A stretch of DNA of 64,000 bases, taken from positions 18,783,501 through 18,847,500 of the forward strand of contig CM050454.1 in the NCBI GenBank assembly GCA_027563935.2. Direction: 5' to 3'. Positions 1-9,381 of this stretch are shown here, one piece after another (the first letter of the stretch is position 1; each line of letters begins with the position of its first letter). A model generated the notes under the pieces. That model searched no databases, was not told where the DNA came from, and saw only the letters and a program-made list of their open reading frames with translations. The DNA comes from Costus lasius (lineage: Eukaryota > Streptophyta > Magnoliopsida > Zingiberales > Costaceae). The translations under genes and the position numbers were made by a program.

Positions 1-799
1 CGGCGGGACGTCGCAGTCGCCGCAGCAAGATTAGTCCATTGTCGCTCTTCCCCTTCGTCGGGCTATTGACATTGCGTCCCTAGGAATCTCTGCCTGAAAC
101 CCTGAGTCGGGACGACTGCCGCCGGCGGCAGGCGAATGCTCTCCGCCCCTGCTGCCTTCGGGAGACATCGTCAAGGAGCTTGCCGAACCCCTCGCATCCG
201 AAGTTGCCGTCGCCCAGTTGAGTCGCCCAAAGCGTGGTCTACAGCTGAGTGACGAAAGAAACGTACCCGTATTTTTGAACATCCAACTTTACTCTCTGAC
301 CTAAGGTGCAGAGTCAAAGATGTATGCAATGTTGTTAATTCCGTCTCCTTAAGTTTCAGTTTAACAACAAAGCCGGGTTAACAATGAAGTTAAAGAGTAG
401 TCTCGAACTACGGATAAACTACTAAATCTTAATAAGCTGGACCAATCTCCAGACGCTTCGCCCACGTCTGTATCTCTGGATCCGTCCAAGTACTATTTAA
501 ACCCATCGATGTCTGCTGGTCGAAGGGGATCGCCAGATTCCGTCAAAAGTGGTCAAAATGAACTCCGTTCTCCGACTGAGGCTCGTAAAACCAAGGGGCC
601 CAAACTCAACTCGTTGGCTACCTCAATAGTAAAAGAAGAGAAGAAATTATACTTTCCAATCGAAAATTGCGAGGTCAATTTATTCTCCTACCGAAAGTCA
701 CGGCTATGTATCACGAGCAAATTCCCCCTCTAAGTTTTAACCCGAAGAAAGTGGTCGAAAGCTAATAATGAAACGCATTATCCCCAAATAATGAGTTTA
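1..799. other. Unassigned flank, possibly upstream part of a decayed Tat-like LTR
   Basis: The first ~280 bases are GC-rich and resemble the GC-rich coding-like blocks of Tat LTRs downstream. The plus frame near 75-290 reads as a Pro/Ala/Leu-rich stretch with one internal stop. A short frame at 509-733 is Lys/Ser-rich. I recognise no domain in either. Because the next block is clearly LTR-like, this may be the 5' portion of the same LTR, but no second copy in the window proves it. Confidence 0.3.
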
Positions 800-842
800 A
801 ACAAAATCAGTAAGCCCTGGACCCACGCGGCGAATGTTGTTT

Positions 843-884
843 GGAAGGTGCATACGTCGGCGTTCATCGTCGGGGCGTAGCTCC
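843..884 (+). other. Conserved LTR stem-loop, divergent copy 1
   Basis: Two arms share GG/TACG and CCTC/CGTA blocks. The inner stem is CGGCG pairing with CGTCG, with one G-U wobble, around a TTCAT loop. It is the first of four copies in the window (others at 1315, 8311 and 24591). Confidence 0.55.
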
Positions 885-929
885 TCAACATGGCATCGCG
901 TTCGCTGGGGCCAAAATGTTTTCCAAATC

Positions 930-1270
930 AAATTATCCAATACGCAGCAAGACCGGATAAATTTTCAAAATCAAATTATCCAATACGCCGCAAGGCCAGA
1001 TAAATTCCCAAATTAAATTATCCAATACACTGCAAGGCCAGATAAATTCCAAAATCAAATTATCCAATACGCCACAAGGTTGGGTAAATTTCCAAATTAA
1101 ATTACCCAATACGCCGCAAGACCGGATAAATCTTCAAATCAAATTATCCAATACGCCGCAAGGCCGGATATTCTCCCACATTCTAATTACTCTGCATGAC
1201 CGCGAGGCCTGGTGATTTTCCTCAAATTCAAGTCATCCAACACGTCGTCAAGGTCGGGCGATCTTTCAAA
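930..1270 (+). repeat. Tandem ~43-bp hairpin-forming repeats (about 8 units)
   Basis: Units of about 43 bp each contain AAATTATCC, a conserved centre of CAATACGCCGCAAGGCC type, and GGATAAATT. The outer blocks are inverted copies (TTATCC with GGATAA), so each unit can fold into a short hairpin. Variants include TTACCC on one side and GGGTAAAT on the other. The last two units near 1185-1265 are more diverged. The array lies between two copies of the larger conserved hairpin. Confidence 0.75.
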
Positions 1271-1314
1271 TCCAATATCCAGCATGTCTTAATGCATTAC
1301 AATAGAATATTGTT

Positions 1315-1360
1315 TGGGAGGTGCGTACGTCGATGTTTTCCATCGGGGGCGTAGCTCCTC
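1315..1360 (+). other. Conserved LTR stem-loop, copy 2
   Basis: The sequence GGGAGGTGCGTACGTCGATG is followed by a short loop and CATCGGGGGCGTAGCTCC. The inner stem CGATG/CATCG is perfect and differs from the CGATA/TATCG stem of the copies at 8311 and 24591 by a compensated change. Confidence 0.65.
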
Positions 1361-1715
1361 AATATAACGTTGTACTGCCTAGGCCGGGTATTACCGAATA
1401 AGTCATCGCAAAACCCAAGTTTGACGGACGCAAACTATCCGAATCGATGAAGGCCCTTTTCCTTTATCATTTATACACCATGTCAAATCATGTATTCCAA
1501 TCACATTTATGAACGATATCATTTGACTATGTCTCTCGTATTTTGTTGCGTATTGTAGATCTCTTAATCAAAGGTTCCCTAATTTTAGGGGTAATTAACA
1601 ATGAGAGCTTGCGTTCATTGGAAGCCAGAACCCATCAAACAAAAAAACCTTATTAATTTAAGGTGAGTTTGAAATGGTCACATTACTTTCTTAATGTAAC
1701 AATTTTGACCCCACA

Positions 1716-2650
1716 ATATGAACTAATAATCTCCCACTTGCACTAGGTGGTCAAAATGAGTCAAACAAGGGTCTAGGTGCAAAGTCGGGACTTGGCACCT
1801 TAGTCGCATGAATAAATAAAATATTTCTTTAGTACAAGAATTTTTCTCTTGGCTAATAGAAGGGATGGGCACATTCTAATTAATTTATTTATTATAAAAT
1901 GATGTTAGGCACATATATGAATAAATATATTCATATATTTATTCTCAAATAGGGTTAGGCATATTTTATATCAATATATTTTTCTTCGAATTGGTTGGAC
2001 GCATGTTGCTTGGTCTATATTAATATATTTATTCATAGAATGGAGAGAGGCGCTTATGGCATAATATATTTAATCTATTTAGGGCCTAGGCGCATTCTTC
2101 ATTGAATAAATATATTGAAATAATCCTGAAATAACTCTATAACTTATTAATATAAATATAAGAGTTATTTTGTGGGTTAGACCATGCAAGTTGCACCCCC
2201 TAGCACTATCCCTAGCCCCTCCTCTCCTCCTTGTCCCCCCTCTTCTCTTTGAGGCAGCGTGAGCAGCTTTGGAGGTAACAAGAGAACTTTTGTTGGTGAG
2301 AACACAAGTGAAGCAACAATCAAAGGTAATGGTGGATGCAAGTTCTAGAGGGAGGTTACCTTTGTCTCTTTGGCGTCACCATCATCATCTTCACTCATCT
2401 TGGTGCATCCTTGGAGGGTGGCGCAAGTGAAGAAGAAATTCCCTGAGGCGTGGATCATCTCCTGAGGCTAGCACCAGGCATTGTGGTTGAGAGACTTTGA
2501 GGAGCCCATGTTTGCATGACTATAGAAGACACTCCCTTGCACGTCTCTACATCAGCATTGGCACTCTAAAATTACAAAAAGGTTCTACTCTATCACATCC
2601 GGGGGTTCACTAGTAAGAACGATCACGTAATCATGAGAAATCTATTTCGG
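1716..2650 (+). repeat. Decayed copia-type LTR remnant
   Basis: The segment 2200-2650 aligns by eye with the 3' halves of the copia LTRs at 30580-32802 and 61899-63844. Shared blocks include GGTGGCGCAAGTGAAG-like text, GAGGCTAGCACC followed by a GGC(A/G) run, and a CTCTACATC..GCATTGGCACTC block. The AT-rich part 1800-2180 repeats TATATTTATTC-type motifs between GTTAGGCACATAT-like blocks. No intact termini or target duplication were found, so it is a remnant, not a complete LTR. Confidence 0.45.
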
Positions 2651-3062
2651 GCCAACACTTTTGCTTCTATTTTTATTTTAAATTTTGCTTGGGCTTTACC
2701 AACACGAACATTAACAGATTATCGGTGGTCCCAGATGACTCACAATGAACTCTAGACGACACCTAGATTTTTTTCGGTGAGGCACGACTAAGCTAGATGG
2801 CGGTGCCGCCATCGTCGAACCAACCAAACACTATGAAACGTCACCATACATGCAAGAAATAAGAGGGGAAGGGAAATACCTGGAGTAGTGTTGGGCTAAC
2901 ACTATGGACGAATGGATATGGCTTTGCCGGCTTTGGGGAAGAAGAAGCAACACTGCCTCCTTCTTCACCTCCGGCGACACAGGTTCGATGCCATGCCTCC
3001 TCGTCCAACACTCAGCAGCACTCACCAAAACACACGAGAAGGGATGGAAGACAAGAGGCAGA
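2651..3062. other. Unassigned target sequence left of the Tat element
   Basis: About 400 bp of mixed composition with no recognised domain. Short overlapping frames exist on both strands at 2831-3139, but neither resembles a known family. Its last five bases, GCAGA, are the probable left target duplication of the Tat element and match GAAGA on the right at four of five positions. Confidence 0.4.
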
Positions 3063-3689
3063 TGTTGAAGGTAAAAAAAAATAATAAAAATTCTTGGGTG
3101 AGATTCGATGAGACATGTAATTTCAAATGTCAAAATTAATTTTGATCAAGATTTTGACTGACCCCAATTTCCTAAATCTTGGGTGGATGAGTATCAGAAA
3201 TTTATTATTGAAATTTCTTCAAATTGAAAATTCGATTAAATTGGAATTAAATTTCAATTTGATTAAAATGGTTTTGCCTAATTCTTGGTCAAAGTCATCT
3301 ATTTTGACAATAGTTTGTCAAACATGAATAAGCGACAAAAAGGGTAACGATGAGAGCATGGTTGGAGAAATAAAAAATAATTTGGCCATTTCCTAATTTT
3401 GCCCATGTTGAAATTGAAATGTCAAAATTGATATTTTGACCATGATTTTTGAGAAGCTATTAATTAGCAAGCAATTAAAAATAACTTATTTTATTTAATT
3501 TTTAATTGAGAAAAATCGTGAATACGGTTTGAAGAGAAATTTTTTGGGGAGTTACGACGGTTCCAAAAACGGAAGGCGTGGCAAGCTATAATAAAAGAGA
3601 AAAAAAAGAGAGAGAAGAGGAGGACTCGGCTTTTGCTAATTTGAGGAAATACTTGAACTTGAAGCGACGAGGAAAAGAATCGACAGAAG

Positions 3690-3696
3690 GTAAGTA
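3690..3696 (+). promoter_or_regulatory. Candidate splice donor AAG|GTAAGT in LTR unit 1
   Basis: The text AGAAGGTAAGT matches the plant 5' splice-site consensus and is followed by a long C/T-rich run. The same site recurs at 4492, 19754 and 21894. At the equivalent place in the second unit of the 3' LTR (about 20737) it is mutated to GGAAAGT. Whether it is used cannot be told from sequence. Confidence 0.35.
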
Positions 3697-4089
3697 TCCT
3701 TTCCTCCCTCCTTGGACTCTTTCTCCCTTCCTCTTCTCTCGATATCATCAACAGAGAATGACAACTCCGATAAAAAACTATTGACGGAGAAGGAAAACTC
3801 CTGTTATCGAAAACCATCCAATAGAGAAGGAAAACTCCGGTAAAAAAAACTATTGACGGAGATGACAACTTCGGTGAAATAATTGTCTATAACAGAGAGA
3901 AAACTCCGGTGAAACAAATCTCCAACGGCGAGAGCAACTTTGGTAAAAAAAAAAACAATTTTTATGTTGCCTTTGGCAACTATCATTGCCAGTTTGTTAG
4001 TGAAAAATCCCTTTTGCCGGTGATTTTTCTTCGATGTCAATGAAAAATCCCTTTCGCTAAGGAGAAGACGTTGCCAACAGGAAGGAGGC

Positions 4090-4458
4090 ATGTCCGTTCC
4101 TTCGTCGCCGTTGTCTCCGGTACAAGGAGAAAACGCCACCGACTGGAAAGAGGCGAATAAGCGCCAGAAGCAGCCTCCCTTCGGTGCTCTTCATCGACGT
4201 GTGATCTCGCCGCCAGATTCTTTTGCCTCCGGGAATGCCAGAAACAATGATGCATCTACCTCTACAGATGCCGGAAGTAGTGATGCATCCGACGAAGAGG
4301 CTGTTGTCTTAGAATTTGACGAAGACATCGGCATCATTGACGCCAGCGACGCAGGATTTGAATCTCCCCTCTTGCGCCCACTGTCTCCTCCGACGAACAT
4401 GATATCCACATGTAGGATTGAATTGAAACTTTGGGGAAACCTTATCCTCAATACTTGA
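4090..4458 (+). CDS. LTR-encoded acidic Ser/Asp-rich hypothetical protein, unit 1 (122 aa)
   Basis: The frame begins MSVPSSPLSP and contains PPFGALHRRVISPPDSFAS, then a low-complexity acidic section with GSSDASDEEAVV and IGIIDASDAGFESPL, and ends near the unit boundary. The same protein is readable in all five LTR units (this one, 5088, 20251, 21603 and 22387) with mostly conservative differences. That is unusual for LTR sequence. The antisense strand is also open here, so coding is not certain. I recognise no known domain. Function unknown; a captured host exon or an element-specific accessory frame are both possible. Confidence 0.4.
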   Translation: MSVPSSPLSPVQGENATDWKEANKRQKQPPFGALHRRVISPPDSFASGNARNNDASTSTDAGSSDASDEEAVVLEFDEDIGIIDASDAGFESPLLRPLSPPTNMISTCRIELKLWGNLILNT

Positions 4459-5087
4459 ACTTGAAGCGACAAGGAAAAGAATCGGTAGAAGGTAAGTTTC
4501 CTTTTCTCCCTCCTTGGACTCTTTCTCCCTTCCTCTTCTCTCGACATCATCAATGGAGAATGACAACTCCGATAAAAAAACTATTGACGCCGAAGGAAAA
4601 CTCCGGTTATCAAAAACCATCCAACGGAAAAGGAAAACTCCAGTAAAAAAAATTATTGATGGAGATGACAACTCCGGTGAAATAATTGCCTATAACGGAG
4701 AGAAAACTCGGGTGAAATAAATCTCCAGCGGAGAGAGCAACTCCTGTAAAAAAAATTAATTTTTATGTTGCCTTTGGCAGCTATCATGGCCAGTTTGTCA
4801 TTGAAAAATCCCTTTGCCGGAGATTTTTCTTCGATGGCAGAAACTCGATACGACTATCGGCGTTAAAGAGGGCTGGAAAGGAGAATTTTCTTTTCTGATG
4901 CTTCCACACTAACAAGACAGACGGCAAATAAAAAAAACTCCTCTGACTCTTCTTCAGAAACGAAGCAGAGGATGAAGATGACATGTGGAGTAAACTAGAA
5001 AAAGAACACTGCTTCATCCTTCGCGTGACTTCGCCAAGGAGAAGACGTTGTCGATAGGAAGGAGGCACGTCCATTCCTTCGTCACCG

Positions 5088-5465
5088 TTGTCTCCAGCAC
5101 GAGAAGAAAACATCGCCGACTGGAAAGAGGCGGATAAGCGCCGGAAGCAACCTCCCTTCGGTGCTCTTCATCGACGTGTGATCTCGCCGCCAGATTCTTT
5201 TGCCTCTACGAACGCCAGAAACAATGATGCATCTGCCTCTGCAGATGCCGGAAGTAGTGATGCATCCGACGAAGAGGCTGTTGTCTCAGAATTTGCCAAA
5301 GACATCGGCATCATTGACGCCAGCGACGCAAGATTTGAATCTCCCCTCTTGTGCCCACCGTGTCCTCCGACGAACATAATATCCACATGTAGGATTGAAG
5401 TGAAACTTTGGGAAACCTTCTCCTCAACTTTGCGAACATATGGCCAGAAGGATCCGGCCATCTGA
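5088..5465 (+). CDS. LTR-encoded acidic Ser/Asp-rich hypothetical protein, unit 2 (125 aa)
   Basis: This is the second copy in the 5' LTR, beginning MSPAREENIADWKEADKRRK and carrying the same HRRVISPPDSFAS and SDASDEEAVVSEF blocks. Its end differs from unit 1 because the repeat array stops here: after the KLWE block the frame runs into unique LTR sequence (FSSTLRTYGQKDPAI). An extended N-terminal part rich in basic residues is readable upstream in other copies but is broken here. Function unknown. Confidence 0.4.
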   Translation: MSPAREENIADWKEADKRRKQPPFGALHRRVISPPDSFASTNARNNDASASADAGSSDASDEEAVVSEFAKDIGIIDASDARFESPLLCPPCPPTNIISTCRIEVKLWETFSSTLRTYGQKDPAI

Positions 5466-5918
5466 CGGCCGGAATCGAGAGCTTTTCCGGTGATCTCTAT
5501 TCTTTTTCTCAGCCACGAGCACCCGATGCTCATCCTCGTCGAACTCAACATCCAGCCATCGGATCATCCTGATATTTTGTCCACACCCTCTCAACGAGCC
5601 TGCGCACCTATGGTTAAAGGGATCTGATCATCCGATGGCTGGATCGCTGGAATCGAATGGTTTTCCGGCAATCTTTCTGGCACGCCTGTTATGGATACCT
5701 CTAAGTTTCTTCATGACGAACTTCAGATCTATCCGCCCGATCATCCTAAGATTTTGACCACACCCTCTCCTTGAGCGTGCGAAGCAATGATCAAAAGGAT
5801 CTGGCCATTCGACATTCGGATCACCGGAAACGAGTGATTTTCCGGTGACCCTACGACTGATTTTCGGGTGACCCTGCTCTATTGCTATTTTTCTAACTTC
5901 CTCTGTTCGAGAGTCATA

Positions 5919-7401
5919 GGGTGAGTTTGGGGCTGCTGCCGCCTTCTGCCGTCGTCCAGTTGATAGAATAGCGCCAACACCTTCTGCCGTCGTCCAGCTC
6001 TTGCCAGCGTCGACCCTTCCGCCGGTCCTAGCTAGTGCCCCTTCTGCCGCTGGTTCTAGCCAGCTCTCCATCCTCATCTCCTTCCGAGTTCCCTCCCCTT
6101 CTGCCGGTTCGAGTGCTGGCTTCCGGGCTCCCTCCTCTTATGCCGATTCCTACGACGGCTCGCCTCTTCGCTAGCAGGCCTCGATGATCCTTGTCGTCGA
6201 CTCCAATGGCGGCGGCCAGTTGGTTGGAGGAAGGCGAGCCGGTGGAGTTCGAGAGCTGACGCTCCCACGCTCGACAACTCCTCGTCGAAGCTCTAGCAGC
6301 TTAGCCAGCGAGCTCTAGCAAAATCCCAGATCCTTTGCCCGAGATCCACCTCCAACCAGCGCTAGCGAGAACCCCAATCCTTCGCCCGAGATCCACCTCC
6401 AGCCATCGCCAGCGACCTCCAGCGAGATCCCATATTCTTCGCCCGAGATCAACCTCCAGCCATCGCCAGTGACCTCCAGCCAGCGACCTCTCTAGATCTA
6501 GGCTTTGCACGGTCGAGAAGCTTCGGTAACTCCAGCTGCCCTCCTCCCGGTTCCAGCTCCGGCTCCAAGTTTGCTCCAGCTCCACCGGCCCTTATTTAGC
6601 TCCATCTCCTTCCGACGCTCGTCCAGTCGGCAGCGTCAGCCGTTGGAGATGAAGAGAAGAGGGAGGACGAGAGTGCGCTCTCGACCGAGGCGGCCTTGCA
6701 CGTGAACTAGGGGAGGCGAGTCCCACGGATCGGGAGGGCGGGGAGGTGGAACTCACGCTAACACTCGGTCCGGCTCCAGCGCCTCACGAGCTCCAGCGCC
6801 CGCCTCCAGCGCCTCGCCTCCGCTGCCTCCGCCGCCTCCTCCTCTGCGTCTAGAACCAAACTCCCGCTAACCTCCTCCTCTGAACTGTGCTCGCCGAGTT
6901 CCCCAAACGATATTCCACCCCCTGCGCCTTCAACCCGAGTTCATTGACGATGGTTTATGGATACATTAGGGAAAAAAAAAATAAAATGGATACATTAAAA
7001 AAAAAAATAAGATGGATTATTTTTATTTGAAGGAAATGAGAAATAATATTTACTAATTTAAATTTTATTGAGTAAAATTATATAGAAAGGTTTTATTATT
7101 ATTATTTTTCAACAAGAAATCACAAAAATGGATGCATTAGAAAAAAAAAATAAGATGAATTATTTTTATATTAATGTGTTACTAATATAATAATAAGATA
7201 AATTTAATCATGTGCTTTAAAAATATAAATCGTAAAGTAATATTAAAAATTTCTACTTAATATAATAATATAATATTTCTATTTTATTGACCAGCATATG
7301 TAGTTTCCCAAACAGCTTCTGCTTCTCCCAGCCAGTTACTTTTCAACCAGCACTTCTTCAACCAGCAAAAACTAGAAGCAGAATCAGTCTCAAACTGGCC
7401 C
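5919..7401. mobile_element. Non-autonomous Harbinger-like element with GC-rich cargo (1483 bp)
   Basis: The element is present only in the 5' LTR; the 3' LTR supplies the empty site GTCATAATAAG. The ends are GGGTGAGTTTGGGGCTG and, inverted, GGGCCAGTTTGAGACTG (13 of 17 matching), flanked by a 3-bp duplication ATA (5916-5918 and 7402-7404). The TIR beginning GGG..AGTTTG and a 3-bp AT-rich duplication fit PIF/Harbinger-type elements. The first ~1 kb is strongly GC-rich with degenerate 47-57-bp repeats near 6337-6490 (CGCCCGAGATCCACCTCCA), and the last ~450 bp is AT-rich. No transposase frame is visible. The GC-rich part looks like captured genic sequence, but I cannot name the source. Confidence 0.65.
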
Positions 7402-8310
7402 ATAATAAGTAAACTTAATCACGGCTGATTCCAAATTCTGGGCCTTAGTCCGTGTTGAAATAATTTCAGTAATTAAACAATTGTAATTGTCGGCTGCCAC
7501 TTTGTCCATCTTTGATGTAGGCAACGATAAGAAAAAACAAAGTGCATGATCGCTCTTCATGCTGTAAGCAGCATTCCAGCATTCGCTGCATCTTTACCAA
7601 ATTGCTGTCAGATTTTCTGCTGCCAATCTTAAATTGGGCTTAAATTGGGCCAGCTTTTATAATAAAATTGATCCATGGACAAGTTGCAATGATGTAACCA
7701 AATTCAGTCAAAATTGAATTCAGATGAGGGATTATTAAATACTACTATCATGTATTAAATACTACTATCGTGTATGCAATGCGATAATCCTGCCAATTGC
7801 AACAGTCCAGCCTGAGCTATAATTAAATCCTAAAGCCTTATGTTACTGTTTGGCTAGCCCAATGGGCCTGATTTAGTGTCATGTTGTTAGTAGTAGACCT
7901 TGTTTGTTTGGTCCTCGTTGACTTTAGTCAAATTCACTATAGTAAATCAATTTACATTAGAATTCAATCAAAGTTTAGTTAAGCACATGAACATAATTAT
8001 CATGGAACAGGAAGCCCATTTTAAATGGAACCTGAATCTAGTTGGATTTAAAGAACCTGTTCTTTGGCAAAGGATAAATTGAATTCAAATTCAACTCCTC
8101 AGTTCAATTCAGGTTGAAATATCATATTATCATATTTACTAAGGTGAAGTCTTTGACCCTGATTTTACAACACTTCGTCCAAGGGCCGTGATTCTATTTC
8201 AAATATTTGGCCAAAAGACCATCTACCCATTTCGAATATTTAGCTCTTCAAAAGCTAATCCAGAATATATCAACTCTCTAAGTTATTGTATGGTGCTAAT
8301 AATATTGTTT

Positions 8311-8353
8311 GGGAGGTGCGTACATCGATACTATGTATCGGGCGTAGTTCCTC
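8311..8353 (+). other. Conserved LTR stem-loop, copy 3 (5' LTR)
   Basis: GGGAGGTGCGTACATCGATA, a short loop, then TATCGGGCGTAGTTCCTC. The inner stem CGATA/TATCG is perfect, and the outer GAGG/CCTC and TAC/GTA blocks are retained. It lies just upstream of the hairpin array. Confidence 0.65.
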
Positions 8354-8410
8354 AATATTGTTATCATATCATTCGTAACTGAAATCAGATTTATTGAACT
8401 TGAAATCAAA

Positions 8411-8733
8411 TAGATATTTACAGAAATAATATCTATTGAGCTCGAAAAGATAAATATTCACATGTCCTTCATAGGCTGAATATTTATCAATTGACACAAA
8501 ATTACTCATATGTCATTTATAGGTCGAGTATCTGTCATATCGAAAAGATAAGTATTCACATATCCTTCATAGGCCGAATATTTATCAAATGACACAAAAT
8601 TACTCATATGTCCTTCATAGACCGAGTATATATCATATCAAAAAGATAAGTATTCATATGTCCTTCATAGGCCGAATATTTATCGAATGACCCAAAGATA
8701 TTCATATGTCCTTTATAGGCCAAATATCTGTCA
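8411..8733 (+). repeat. Hairpin array in the 5' LTR (three ~98-bp double-hairpin units plus a leading hairpin)
   Basis: Two hairpin types alternate. Type a is 40 nt with 11-bp arms GATAA(A/G)TATTC and GAATATTTATC (8449-8488, 8547-8586, 8645-8684). Type b has an inner stem TACTC/GAGTA inside TGACA/TGTCA (8492-8537, 8590-8635), with a variant at 8688-8733. The loops share ATGTCCTTCATAGG or close variants in both types. A leading hairpin with arms TAGATATT/AATATCTA precedes the array. The same array is at 24678-25017 in the 3' LTR. Confidence 0.85.
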
Positions 8734-9109
8734 CATTAATCAAATTTGATTTGTTGAACCGTCTCCGGAAAAAAGTATTGATTATTTATGACTTCTGTCA
8801 CTTAGCTATCTCTTAGCTAATGATGAGCTTTATATTGAAATGAAATTATAAGCCTTTTATGGCATATGTTATGAATGAATGATATTGTTCTTCCGAATAT
8901 TTGTCTTTATTTTGATTTTATATGCTTAGATCTCTTAATCAAAGGTGTCCTACGCTATTTTAGGGTAATTAACAATGAATGCCTGCGTTCATTGGAAGTC
9001 ATAACCCACTTAAATAAAAAAACCTTATATCCATAAGGTGAATTTGAAATTGGTCGCACGATATTTTTTTATAAAATTGAAATTGAACCATGTTTAACCC
9101 AACAAATTC

Positions 9110-9127
9110 TGGCACACTTGGTGGGAC
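9110..9127 (+). other. Primer binding site of the Tat element
   Basis: TGGCACACTTGGTGGGAC starts five bases after the LTR end (TTTAACCCAACA then AATTC). It begins with the TGG complementary to a tRNA CCA end. I do not assign the tRNA with certainty. Confidence 0.7.
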
Positions 9128-9381
9128 ATTGGCTTCACCTTTTCATCTTTGAGATATATACTTATAAAATCATTTTATATTTTGGAAGAACATCATTCAA
9201 ACATCACTTAGCCAAATTTGGCAATGAAGCCCGTCACAAACGGTAGATGGTAAAGGTAAATCAAGTCAGTCCGTTGACGGCTGTCAATTTGCCAAAAATT
9301 GAAATGTCGAGAGCATTCACCACGAATTTACTTTGATTTTCCTTCTACTAATATTTATCTTCTTTTTTTTGTAGGAAATTT

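Larger units (their letters stand above)
800..1715 (+). repeat. 3' part of a decayed Tat-like LTR
   Basis: This block shares two landmarks with the 3' ends of the long LTRs at 3063-9104 and 19132-25382. One is the conserved hairpin beginning GGGAGGTGCGTACGTCGAT. The other is a terminal block containing TCTTAATCAAAGG, GGTAATTAACAATGA, TGCGTTCATTGGAAG and AAAAAAACCTTAT, ending near TTTTGACCCCACA at 1715. The sequence between them differs, so it is a related family rather than a copy of the same element. The element it belonged to lies outside the window or has been lost. Confidence 0.6.
3650..5420 (+). repeat. Tandem long repeat units inside the 5' LTR (2 units)
   Basis: Two units start near AACTTGAAGCGAC(A/G)AGG at about 3657 and 4459. 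Each contains a potential splice donor, a pyrimidine-rich stretch, short CTCCGGT/CGGAG repeats, the text TTATGTTGCCTTTGGCA, and an open frame ending in a GAAACTTTGGG-type block. The first unit is about 800 bp because it lacks the block between CAATGAAAAATCCC and the AAGGAGAAGACG text at 4057. The second is close to the ~977-bp full length seen in the 3' LTR. Confidence 0.85.
3063..9104 (+). repeat. 5' LTR of the Tat element (6042 bp)
   Basis: The repeat starts TGTTGAAGG and ends TTTAACCCAACA immediately before the primer binding site. It matches 19132-25382 throughout, apart from a private 1483-bp Harbinger-like insertion (5919-7401) and one fewer internal ~977-bp unit. Without insertions it is about 4.6 kb, which is extreme even for a plant LTR. 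It contains GC-rich coding-like tandem units (3650-5420), a conserved hairpin (8311) and a hairpin array (8411-8733). Confidence 0.92.

Noticed and set aside
2831..3139. Overlapping plus and minus frames as a host gene fragment
   Set aside because: No recognisable domain, no exon signals and a short length; left unassigned.
4191..4671. Antisense 120-residue frames over the Tat LTR units
   Set aside because: They mirror the sense frame and cross the unit junction into simple C/T-rich sequence; the sense frame is the better coding candidate, though neither is proven.
8411..8733. CRISPR-like repeat array
   Set aside because: Repeats are themselves hairpins with similar spacers, there are no unique spacers, and the context is a plant LTR.
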